In this document: positions 17,244-25,169 of the stretch, in pieces
Numbering within the stretch: position 1 is the first letter of the stretch
Layout: the number at the start of each line of letters is the position of its first letter
Assembly: GCF_002846365.1 (NCBI RefSeq)
Contig: NZ_PJMW01000002.1
Location: forward strand, 1,798,001-1,862,000
From: Nocardia fluminea
Lineage (GTDB): Bacteria; Actinomycetota; Actinomycetes; Mycobacteriales; Mycobacteriaceae
DNA length: 64,000 nt
Direction: 5' to 3'
The notes under the pieces: generated by a model
Seen by the model: only the letters and a program-made list of their open reading frames with translations
The model's database searches: none
Told to the model about the DNA's origin: nothing
Translations under genes and position numbers: made by a program

Positions 17244-18362
17244 TCAGCCGTTGAGCCGGGTCAGGCGGTCGTAGGCGGTGACGTACTCCTCGACGAGGCG
17301 GTTGATCACGTCGGCGCTGCGTTCGACCTTGTTCATCATGCCGACCACCTGGCCGACCGGGTTGAAGTTCACGTCCTTGGCGGCCTCGGGGTAGCGGTGC
17401 CCGCGCTTCACGCCGTCGAGGGCCACCATCATCTGCAGCGGCATCGGCAGCGGATCGGGGGTGTCGGTGGACTCCCAGGCGTCGGTCCAGTCGTTGCGCA
17501 GCATGCGGCACGGCTTGCCGGTCCAGGAACGCGAGCGGATGGTGTCGTGGCTGGTCGCCTCGAGGTAGGTGTCCATTTGGGCGGGCGGCACGTTGGCCTC
17601 CTCCACGGTGAGCCACAGCGACCCGGTCCACGCGCCCGCGGCGCCCATGGCCAGCGCCGCCGCGACCTGCGCGCCGTTGCCGATGCCGCCGGCGGCCAGC
17701 ACCGGCACATCGCCGATCGCGTCGATCACCTGCGGCCACAGCACCAGCGAGGACACCTCGCCGCAGTGCCCGCCGCCCTCGGTGCCCTGGCACACCACGA
17801 AGTCGAGGCCGGCCGCCTTGTGGTTCATCGCGTGCTTGACCGAACCGCACAGCGCGCCGATCACCCGGCCGGAATCCTGGATGCGCTTGACCACGTCATC
17901 GGGCGGGGTGCCGAGGGCGTTGGCGACGAGCTTGGCCTTGGGGTGGTTCAGGATGACGTCGACCTGCGGGCCCGCGGTGGTCGCGGTCCAGCCGAGCAGC
18001 TCGTTGTGGTGCTCACCGTCGGGCAGCGAGGGCACGTTGTGATCGGTGAGGATCTGCTGGGCGAAGTCGCGATGGCCCTGCGGAACCATCTGCGCCAGCT
18101 GCTTTTCCAGCTGTTCGGGGGTGAGCCCGTCGACGCCCTTGCCCTCGTATTTCGACGGAATCACCAGGTCGACGCCGTAGATCCCGGTGACGTGTTCGTC
18201 GAGCCAGGCCAGCTCGACCTCGAGCTGTTCGGCGGTGAAGCCGACCGCGCCGAGTACCCCCAATCCGCCCGCGTTGCTCACTGCCGCCACGACATCGCGG
18301 CAATGGGTGAAGGCGAAGATGGGGAACTCGATGCCGAGCTGTTCGCAGAATTCGGTACGCAT
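17244..18362 (-). CDS. Nitronate monooxygenase / 2-nitropropane dioxygenase-like flavoprotein
   Basis: The 372-residue product has an FMN-binding TIM barrel of the nitronate monooxygenase family. It contains DVVAAVSNAGGLGVLG, FVVCQGTEGGGHCGEVSSLVL and PVLAAGGIGNGAQVAAALAMGA. The conserved His in GGGHCG fits the catalytic base. The true substrate may be an unsaturated acyl-CoA or other compound. ATG at 18362 (MRTEF) is chosen; ATG at 18377 would add five residues. A KstR-like palindrome overlaps the start region. The WS/DGAT gene lies upstream on the same strand. Confidence 0.85.
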   Translation of the reverse strand: MRTEFCEQLGIEFPIFAFTHCRDVVAAVSNAGGLGVLGAVGFTAEQLEVELAWLDEHVTGIYGVDLVIPSKYEGKGVDGLTPEQLEKQLAQMVPQGHRDFAQQILTDHNVPSLPDGEHHNELLGWTATTAGPQVDVILNHPKAKLVANALGTPPDDVVKRIQDSGRVIGALCGSVKHAMNHKAAGLDFVVCQGTEGGGHCGEVSSLVLWPQVIDAIGDVPVLAAGGIGNGAQVAAALAMGAAGAWTGSLWLTVEEANVPPAQMDTYLEATSHDTIRSRSWTGKPCRMLRNDWTDAWESTDTPDPLPMPLQMMVALDGVKRGHRYPEAAKDVNFNPVGQVVGMMNKVERSADVINRLVEEYVTAYDRLTRLNG

Positions 18363-18369
18363 ACCGAAC

Positions 18370-18383
18370 TGTAACATGTTCTA
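18370..18383. promoter_or_regulatory. KstR-like palindrome
   Basis: TGTAACATGTTCTA fits TNNAACNNGTTNNA, the pattern described for KstR sites of steroid catabolism. It sits in the short gap between the WS/DGAT stop and the nitronate monooxygenase start. With eight fixed bases, about one chance match is expected in a window this size. Confidence 0.3.
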
Positions 18384-18406
18384 GTTTGGTCGAGAATGCC
18401 CAATTT

Positions 18407-19759
18407 CTACAACGCGGCGTCCTCCAGGGCGGCCAGCGAATCCTCGAGGTGATCGAGCAGTCGATGCAGGTCGGGCAGCGTGCGACGGCAGCCGACCAGA
18501 CCGAAATCGAGGTTGTCACCGCTGGAGGTGAGCGTGATGTTCACGGCCTGCCCGTCGAGCGGAATCGACAGCGGATAGGTGGCGTCCAGGCGCGAGCCGT
18601 TCCAGTACAGCGACTCGCGCGAACCGGGCACATTCGAGATGACGATGTTGAACGGCGGCGTCGCCACCGAGGCGAACCCGGGCAGCAGCATCGCCGCCAT
18701 CGGACTCAACATCACCCCGGCCATCGCCAGCGTCTGCGCCGGGGTGAGCGAGCGGTACACCTCCTTGTTGCGACGCGTCGACTCGCTCACCACCCGCAGG
18801 CGTTCCAGCGGGTCCGCGATATCGGTGCCCAGATTGCACAGCAGCGCCGCGACTTTCACGCCCTGGCTGTCGACGTCGTCTTCCTCGCGCAACGACATCG
18901 GCACCATCGCGATCATCGGCTTGTCCGGCAACGCGTTGCGCTCGAGCAGGTAGGCGCGCAACGCCCCCGCCGACATCGCCAGCACCACATCGTTCACGGT
19001 GGCCCCGGTCGCCTTCTTCACCTGCTTGACCCGATCCATCGACCAGCTGCGCACCGCGCACTTGCGGGCACCACCGATCGGCACGTTGAACAGCGTGCGC
19101 GGCGCCTCGAACGGCAGCGTGAGCTGCTGGCGCACCAAACCGGTGCGGGTGGCCCTCATCAACGCGGTAGTCGACGAGCGAGCCGAAGTGACGGTATCGA
19201 TCAGGCCGCCGAGCCGGGATTTACCGGGACGCGGCGGGCCGGGCTTGCGCGGCAGGTTCCACGGCCGCATCAGCTCGGTCGCGAACGGGTCGGTGGTCAG
19301 CGTGCGCCGCATGAGGCGCTGGGCCGAAACACCGTCCACCAGTGCGTGATGCATCTTGGAGTACAACGCGAAGCGTCCGTCGGCCAATCCCTCGACGAAG
19401 TGCAGCTCCCACATGGGGCGGTGCCGGTCGAGCAGCGCGCTGTGCAAGGTCGACGCGTGGTCGAGCAGCTGGTCGACATGGCCCGGGCCGGGCAGGGCAC
19501 TGCGCTGCACGTGATAGTCCAGGTCGACGTCGTCGTCCTGGGTCCAGGCCATCTGCGGTGCGCCCAGCCAGGTGGCGGGACGCTTGCTGAACGTGGGCCG
19601 AACGGTCTTGTCGGCCAACAAGGCAGCGCGGAACTCACGCAGATAGTCGGGCCCGGCGTCTTCGGGCGGTTCGAACAGTTGCAGTGATCCCACGTGCATC
19701 GGGTGCTCACGAGATTCCGCGAGCAGAAACAGCGCATCCAACGGCGCAATGAGGTCCAT
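18407..19759 (-). CDS. Wax ester synthase / diacylglycerol acyltransferase
   Basis: The 450-residue product is the WS/DGAT enzyme that makes triacylglycerol or wax esters from acyl-CoA. It has the catalytic motif HHALVDG. The C-terminal PLSIPLDGQAVNITLTS segment and NVPGSRESLYWNGSRL are typical. ATG at 19759 (MDLIAPLDALF) is chosen because AGGGGG precedes it and this N-terminus is standard for the family. Mycolic actinobacteria carry many paralogues; this one is single here. Confidence 0.93.
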   Translation of the reverse strand: MDLIAPLDALFLLAESREHPMHVGSLQLFEPPEDAGPDYLREFRAALLADKTVRPTFSKRPATWLGAPQMAWTQDDDVDLDYHVQRSALPGPGHVDQLLDHASTLHSALLDRHRPMWELHFVEGLADGRFALYSKMHHALVDGVSAQRLMRRTLTTDPFATELMRPWNLPRKPGPPRPGKSRLGGLIDTVTSARSSTTALMRATRTGLVRQQLTLPFEAPRTLFNVPIGGARKCAVRSWSMDRVKQVKKATGATVNDVVLAMSAGALRAYLLERNALPDKPMIAMVPMSLREEDDVDSQGVKVAALLCNLGTDIADPLERLRVVSESTRRNKEVYRSLTPAQTLAMAGVMLSPMAAMLLPGFASVATPPFNIVISNVPGSRESLYWNGSRLDATYPLSIPLDGQAVNITLTSSGDNLDFGLVGCRRTLPDLHRLLDHLEDSLAALEDAAL

Positions 19760-19982
19760 GACAGATCGCCCCCTGACGAGAGTGGTTCGGTGCAAAGTCT
19801 TCAGACGATCGACCACGCTGTCGGGTACGGCACCCCTGCGTGCCGTATATCCAAGTTACCCGTCTGTCCCGGGTCGCGTCAGCTGAACGCTCGGACCATC
19901 GCGAACTCCATGGTGTTCACCGGATGTTCAGCTCACGGAAGAGTACTGGGTGCTCGGGCTCGGTGAATACCGCTCGACGAAA

Positions 19983-20013
19983 GCGGGCCGCGACACCGAG
20001 TGTCGCGGCCCGC
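19983..20013. terminator. Hairpin terminator
   Basis: A perfect GCGGGCCGCGACAC / GTGTCGCGGCCCGC stem lies just past the stop of the minus-strand gene beginning at 20914. Confidence 0.75.
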
Positions 20014-20026
20014 CTTCCTGTTCGGA

Positions 20027-20914
20027 TCAGACTTTGACGGTCTGCGCTTCGCGCGGGTCGACGGCGTCGCGCGGATCGTCTTCCTGCGGAGTCTCGTTCG
20101 TGTGCGGTGTCTCGACGGGTTGCGCCGCCTCGACGAGCTGCGGTGCCTCGGCGGACTGCTGCGGATCGGACTGCCGCTGTGGGGCCGACTGCGTCGGCTC
20201 GGGCTCGGCGGGCCGTTCCTCGGTAGCTTCCTCGAATACGGCTTCTTCCGAACGGGTTTCCGCGACCACCGGCTGCGGCGCGGGCACCGGGTCCACCCCG
20301 CCACCCTTCGAGGCGATCTCGATGCCGAGTTCGATACGCGTCGTCTCGACCAGCGCCCGCTCCTGCTCGGCGGCATGGCGCATCGCCTTCTGCCACAGCG
20401 AGGCCATCTCCTCCAGCTCCTCGACGGTCGCCTCCACGTCGATGTGCAGCTTCAGCCGCTGCATCGTGATGTGCTGGGCGGCGGTGAGGGTGCGCAGCAG
20501 GTCTTCGCACTTGTTGGGAATCCGGCGATGCGCCACCACCCGCAGGCGAGTCAGCATGCCGCCCGGGCGATCCCAGATCACCTTGTGGATCTGCGCGCCG
20601 ACGCTGTCGATCTCCTCGGCGGTGACCAGATCCCATTCACCACAGGTGGTCAGATCGGCGCGCACCGATGCCGAGATCTCCAGAATCGAGGCGACCGCGG
20701 CGAGCACCGCCTCGCGGCGCCACGCCTCGTGATCGCGCTGGTCGCCCACCATGTTCGACAGTTCGACATTACGCTGCGCGGCGTCGAGTGCCTGCCTGCC
20801 GCGCTCGTCGGCGGCCGCGATTCCCTCACGGTGGGTTCGGTTGTTGGCGATGACGCCGACCAGAACTGCGCCGGCGACGGGGAGCGAGCCGAGGAGTGGG
20901 AGCCACTGAGTCAC
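20027..20914 (-). CDS. Hypothetical membrane-anchored helical protein
   Basis: The 295-residue product has one N-terminal hydrophobic segment (LLGSLPVAGAVLVGVIANN). A mainly helical domain of about 200 residues follows (RHEAWRREAVLAAVASILEIS-like, CEDLLRTLTAAQHITMQRL, VEATVEELEEMASLWQKA). The tail from about residue 205 is acidic, Pro/Gln/Glu-rich and disordered (ETPQEDDPRDAVDPRE). It starts with GTG. The family is not recognised. A terminator follows. Confidence 0.7.
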   Translation of the reverse strand: MTQWLPLLGSLPVAGAVLVGVIANNRTHREGIAAADERGRQALDAAQRNVELSNMVGDQRDHEAWRREAVLAAVASILEISASVRADLTTCGEWDLVTAEEIDSVGAQIHKVIWDRPGGMLTRLRVVAHRRIPNKCEDLLRTLTAAQHITMQRLKLHIDVEATVEELEEMASLWQKAMRHAAEQERALVETTRIELGIEIASKGGGVDPVPAPQPVVAETRSEEAVFEEATEERPAEPEPTQSAPQRQSDPQQSAEAPQLVEAAQPVETPHTNETPQEDDPRDAVDPREAQTVKV

Positions 20915-21032
20915 CCAGCGATCATTGCACCGGTGCCCGCAACAGTCACCATGATCGGCGCGTTGGTATCGATGTCGCGTGTCAGCTCGGTGCCGGAACC
21001 CGGCGCGCGAAACCGGCCGAGAGACACGAAAA

Positions 21033-21071
21033 TCCCCGGTGCGCAGGCGGATAACCGCCGCGCACCGGGGA
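21033..21071. terminator. Hairpin terminator
   Basis: The arms TCCCCGGTGCGC / GCGCACCGGGGA flank a large loop that has its own small GGCGG/CCGCC stem. It sits downstream of the minus-strand cutinase-like gene. Confidence 0.65.
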
Positions 21072-21086
21072 CTACGTGGTAGGTGA

Positions 21087-22784
21087 CTAGTTGGCCGACG
21101 GGGTGGTCGTCGGGGCGACAGTGGTGGTCGGTTCGACCGTGGTGGTGGGCGCCACCGTCGTCGTCGGGGCGACCGTCGTGGTGGGGGCCACGGTGGTCGT
21201 CGGGGCGGGGGCGGCAGCCTGGTTGGTCGCCGGCTCCGGGACGGTCGTCGACGGCGTGGTCGTCGAGGGGGCCACCGTCGTGGTGCTGGTGCCCGTCTTG
21301 GACGTGGTGGTGGACTTGGCGGTGGTCGTCGACTTCGCGGCGGTCTTGGAAGTGGTGGCCGGCGCGGTGGTGGTCGTCGCCGGCTTCGTCGGAGCCGCCA
21401 GCGCGGCGGTCACCGAAGCGTCGTCCGGTGCGGCCTTGGTGTCGATGGTCTCACCGGCCTGCGCCTGCTTGGCCAGGTGCGTCAGCCACGCCGCCGCGTA
21501 CTCCGCCGAGGTCAGCGGCTTGCCGTTCGCGGCGTCGGAGTCACGCCAGTAGTCGAAGTGGTGACCGGTGCCGTTCGGGCCGAGGGTGAGCTGGTACGGA
21601 TCGTTCATCACCACCGGGATCGTGTTCTGGTTCGTCACGATCAGCCCGACGATCTCGTTGAAGATCTTCTGCGGCAGGTACGCCAGCGGCGAGAGCTGCT
21701 CACCGGCGATCACGTCGGCCTTCGCGGGTGTGGTGCTCTGCCCCGGCTTGTAATCCGGGTCCGACACCTTCAGCAGCACGTCGAGGAAGGTCTCGTCGCT
21801 GGCCATCCAGTTCGGGTTCGAGCCGATGTCGGAGAACGCGGCCATCGCGATCCGGCCCAGCGTGAACGCCATGTCCTGGCCCATCGCCGGAGTGATCGCG
21901 GTGATGCCGTTGCGCTCCAGGTCGGCGCGCTGCAATTCGTCGATATTGATCTGACGACCCACATTGGCGGCCAGCTGCAGCAGGGAGATGTTGTCCGGTG
22001 CCGCGCAGGTGAGGTCACCCTCGGAGCAGAAGGAGGCGATCTTGCCGTTGAGCGCGCCGAAGCCGGCACCCGTGGTGACGCCCTGGCCCGAGATCGGCGT
22101 CTTGCCGTCCTGGTACTTCTGGTCGAAGTTGTCGGGGCGTGCGAACGGGTCGTCCGCGCCGAGGAAGGTGCCGTCGCCCGCCTTGCGGCCCGGGTCGGCG
22201 AACATCACCACGCCGAGCACGTCGTCGGGGTTCACGGTCGCGTACCCGTCGGCGGGGTCGTCGTTGCCGATGCCCTCGGCCACGCGACGCACCACATCGG
22301 CGCCCTCGCTGTAGCCGACGATCGAGAACTTGGTGTCCGGGCAGGCCGCCGAGATCTCCCGCATCACCTGCTGGGTGTTCTCCACACCGCGGTTGACCGC
22401 GTCCTCATAGCTCGCCAGGTCGGCCGGGTAGGCGATGTACACCGCCGCGTAGTCGCCCTCGGCCACATCGTCCCGCGGGGCGTTCACCACCGGGTCCACC
22501 CACACACTGCTGTGGTCACCCGACAGCGCGGCGGGCAGTGGATTGCCGTTGGCATCGAGCAGCATCGCCGTCGTGCCCTCGACCGGGGTGTCGTTGCGCC
22601 CGGCCACCGAGATGGTCACCATCTCGCGGCACTCCGTCACCGACGTCGTCAGCTCGTAGCTGGGCGATGACGGCTGCGACGTCACCGCGAACGAAGCGGC
22701 GACGATGGCCGCGACTCCCAACGCCGCAGGCGCGGCGACAGCCGAAGCAAGGCGATGTTTCGCAAGAAACTCACGCAGATTCAT
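21087..22784 (-). CDS. Secreted cutinase-family hydrolase with Thr-rich C-terminal tail
   Basis: The 565-residue product has an N-terminal signal/anchor (AAPAALGVAAIVAASFAV). A cutinase-type alpha/beta hydrolase domain carries the nucleophile elbow VGYSEGAD. A further region follows, then about 130 residues rich in Thr, Ala, Pro and Val with repeats of TTTVAP. It probably acts on lipids or esters at the cell surface. The tail looks like a mucin-like, possibly glycosylated wall spacer. It is longer than usual cutinases (about 220 residues). Confidence 0.85.
   Translation of the reverse strand: MNLREFLAKHRLASAVAAPAALGVAAIVAASFAVTSQPSSPSYELTTSVTECREMVTISVAGRNDTPVEGTTAMLLDANGNPLPAALSGDHSSVWVDPVVNAPRDDVAEGDYAAVYIAYPADLASYEDAVNRGVENTQQVMREISAACPDTKFSIVGYSEGADVVRRVAEGIGNDDPADGYATVNPDDVLGVVMFADPGRKAGDGTFLGADDPFARPDNFDQKYQDGKTPISGQGVTTGAGFGALNGKIASFCSEGDLTCAAPDNISLLQLAANVGRQINIDELQRADLERNGITAITPAMGQDMAFTLGRIAMAAFSDIGSNPNWMASDETFLDVLLKVSDPDYKPGQSTTPAKADVIAGEQLSPLAYLPQKIFNEIVGLIVTNQNTIPVVMNDPYQLTLGPNGTGHHFDYWRDSDAANGKPLTSAEYAAAWLTHLAKQAQAGETIDTKAAPDDASVTAALAAPTKPATTTTAPATTSKTAAKSTTTAKSTTTSKTGTSTTTVAPSTTTPSTTVPEPATNQAAAPAPTTTVAPTTTVAPTTTVAPTTTVEPTTTVAPTTTPSAN
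21103..21208. repeat. 18-base tandem repeats coding TTTVAP
   Basis: About five to six degenerate copies of an 18-base unit code for the TTTVAP/TTTVEP hexapeptide at the end of the cutinase-like gene. Third-position changes between copies suggest selection on the peptide rather than recent duplication. Confidence 0.7.
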
Positions 22785-22928
22785 ATGTGATCCCGTTCGA
22801 ATGACCTACAGGTGGGCAGGCCCCCCGACGGGCCGCATGTCACGAACAATGTCGTGCCCACCAGCAAGATCGTTACTGACGCGAACAGGAACCTCTGCCC
22901 CCAGTTCCTCGGTCATGCGCGATCGCTC

Positions 22929-24074
22929 TCACCGAGCAGGTCGCGCGGCGGATGCTTTCGCCGCGAGCCGACCGGCCGCAACCGTCGCCGCCGCGATGGT
23001 GCACAGCGCCGCCAGCATGATCGCCGAGCCCTCACCCGGCACGAGCACCCCCAGCTGACTGCCCACGGTCACCGCCGCGACCGGCACCCCGATCTGCGCC
23101 GCGGCGAGCGCGCCGTAGTTCACCGGCTGGCCGAGCAGTCGCGCCGCCCAGTGGACGCCGACAGCCCCGAGGCCGAGGACCAGCCCGAGCAGGACGAACC
23201 GCGGGTGCTCCCCGAACTCGCGGAGATCGAGGCGGGCGCCGAGCCAGACGAAGAACAGCGGAGCGAGCAGCCCATCGCTGATCGCGAACACCTGCTTGGC
23301 CACCCGGCGGGGTTCCCCCACCCCGGCCACCGCCAGCCCCGCCGCGAACCCGCCGAGCATGATCGAGACGTGCATCGAGCTGGCCACCCCGCACAGCGCG
23401 AACACCAGGACCAGGCTCACCCGCAGTTCCAGCGTGAATTTCCGGTCCTCGGACACCTCGTGCACCTGACGCTGCGCGCCCGTCTTCTGGAGGTAGCGCA
23501 GGACGAAGAACATCACGGTCGCGCAGAGCGCCACGACCACCGCCCCGATCGCGGCCCGAACGGCGTTCGCCGGATCGATCACCAAGGGCAGCGCGACGAT
23601 GCACGCGGTATCGGCGACGGCCACCTGCGCGGTGAGCGCGAGCACCGGCGGCCCACTCAACCGCATCGAGTCGATGATCGGCAACGCCATCGCCGCGGAC
23701 GACGACGCCATCAGCACCGCGTAGACCGCCGCGTGCCCGACATCGAACGCCTGCGCCACCGCCCAGCCCGCGACCGCCGCGACCACACCCACCAGCGCGG
23801 CCCGCGCCACGCCGATACCGAGCGCGGTGCGGACCCGCGGATCACGCACCGGCACATGGGTGCCCGCGGCGAACATCACCAGCGCGAAGCCCATGTCGGC
23901 GAGGAACACGAAGACCGGATCGGTGGGGTCGAGGATGCGAAGACCGGTGGTACCGAAGACGATTCCCGCGAGCAGCTCGCCGAGCAGCACCGGCAGGTAC
24001 AGCTGTCTCGGCAGCGCGAGCAGTGGCCCGATCAACCCGAGCGCGACCACCAGCGCCAGGGTCGTGAAGGTCAT
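22929..24074 (-). CDS. Cation/proton antiporter (CPA2/Kef-like)
   Basis: The 381-residue product has about 12 hydrophobic segments with the CPA2 transporter layout. It contains LPVLLGELLAGIVFG, FLADMGFALVMFAAG, MASSSAAMALPIID and SDGLLAPLFFVWLG. There is no C-terminal RCK/TrkA domain. It probably exchanges Na+ or K+ for H+. ATG at 24074 overlaps the stop of the upstream gene by 4 bases (ATGA), so the two genes are translationally coupled. Confidence 0.85.
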   Translation of the reverse strand: MTFTTLALVVALGLIGPLLALPRQLYLPVLLGELLAGIVFGTTGLRILDPTDPVFVFLADMGFALVMFAAGTHVPVRDPRVRTALGIGVARAALVGVVAAVAGWAVAQAFDVGHAAVYAVLMASSSAAMALPIIDSMRLSGPPVLALTAQVAVADTACIVALPLVIDPANAVRAAIGAVVVALCATVMFFVLRYLQKTGAQRQVHEVSEDRKFTLELRVSLVLVFALCGVASSMHVSIMLGGFAAGLAVAGVGEPRRVAKQVFAISDGLLAPLFFVWLGARLDLREFGEHPRFVLLGLVLGLGAVGVHWAARLLGQPVNYGALAAAQIGVPVAAVTVGSQLGVLVPGEGSAIMLAALCTIAAATVAAGRLAAKASAARPAR

Positions 24075-24460
24075 GGCATCGCGGCGATCTTGGCAGGGAT
24101 CTCGATGTTCTCGTCGGCCCAGTACAGCGCGCACACCCGGTGATAACCGTCGGCGATGAGCATCGGCACGTTCGCGCGGCAGTCACCCCGTACCAGCAGG
24201 ATCGGTGAGAGTTTCCTGCCCTCGTTCACCTTGAGCAGGTCCCTGCGCACGTGCGGGTTGTCCGGGGTGAGAGCTTCGAGCTGGGACGCCCGCAGAATGT
24301 CCTTCGCCTTCTTGACCACTACCGGCGCGGCCCTGAGCTCGGCCACGATCGCGTCGACCACCGCCTGGTCGCCCAGCAGATCGAGATAGTCGGCGGCAGC
24401 GGGATAGTCATGATCCTCCGGCGCGGACTTCCACTTCACCTGCAGAATCTGGTCAGCCAT
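24071..24460 (-). CDS. Small protein with ParB/sulfiredoxin-like motif
   Basis: The 129-residue soluble product contains LSPILLVRGDCRANVPMLIADGYHRVCALYW. The DGYHR segment recalls the ParB/sulfiredoxin nucleotide-binding motif (DGHHR). The first half is helical (VVDAIVAELRAAPVVVKKAKDILRASQ). ATG at 24460 is used; a longer frame upstream is less likely. It overlaps the antiporter gene by 4 bases, suggesting a functional link. Confidence 0.65.
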   Translation of the reverse strand: MADQILQVKWKSAPEDHDYPAAADYLDLLGDQAVVDAIVAELRAAPVVVKKAKDILRASQLEALTPDNPHVRRDLLKVNEGRKLSPILLVRGDCRANVPMLIADGYHRVCALYWADENIEIPAKIAAMP

Positions 24461-24710
24461 CGACCCATCATCCGCCGCACGCAACCGATTTCCCGGGAGG
24501 CCGCCGGTCGGTTGCGCGATCGGTATCGCGAGCGCGAGCGGAAAGATCAATTTCCGCCCTCGACCCCGGTGCTCGGGTGCGTGAACCGGCCGGATTCGCA
24601 CCCGAGCGTATCGGCTCGGGCGAGGCCGAAGTGCGTTGTGTCTCAGCCTCGGTGAAAAGGCTCGCGGTGTTCTTGACCTGAACCACGGTTGAGGGTCGAG
24701 AGTTTCTCTC

Positions 24711-25160
24711 ATGAGCACGAACATGGTTCAGCGCCCGGTCGTCGAAGACAACACCGTCGACCACACCGCCGACATCGCCGCGATTCGCCGGATCGTCACC
24801 GACACACAGACCGCGTACAACACCAACGACGCGGAACTCATGACCGCACAGTTCACAGCGAACGCGGTGGTGGGCAATGCCGTCGGCAAACTGATCAGCG
24901 GGCACGACGCGTTGCTGACGGCGAACCGGCAAGGGCTGGCCGGTTTCCTGAAGGACGAATACGTCCGCTACGACGTCGTCGAGGTGACCTTCCTGCGCCC
25001 GGACGTGGCGATCGCCCACAAGACAGCACGCGCCACCACCGCCGACGGCACCTTGATCGACACCGAACCGGCGATGGTCGCGCTCTATGTACTCGTCAAG
25101 GAGGACGGCCAGTGGTGGACCGCCGCCCGGCAGAACACCCTGGTCCCGTCAGCGAAGTGA
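24711..25160 (+). CDS. SnoaL/SgcJ-like NTF2-fold protein
   Basis: The 149-residue product has the NTF2-like cone fold of the SgcJ/EcaC group. It contains IAAIRRIVTDTQTAYNTNDAELMTAQFTANAVV, then AIAHKTARATTADG and a final strand GQWWTAARQNTLVP. Members act in stress or secondary metabolism without one fixed reaction. It is a single gene, converging with dnaB. Confidence 0.82.
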   Translation: MSTNMVQRPVVEDNTVDHTADIAAIRRIVTDTQTAYNTNDAELMTAQFTANAVVGNAVGKLISGHDALLTANRQGLAGFLKDEYVRYDVVEVTFLRPDVAIAHKTARATTADGTLIDTEPAMVALYVLVKEDGQWWTAARQNTLVPSAK

Positions 25161-25169
25161 CTCAGGCGG

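Noticed and set aside
15744..18374. An 876-codon plus-strand open frame
   Set aside because: It spans two clear minus-strand genes (ThrE-like and nitronate monooxygenase) and has shadow-frame composition.
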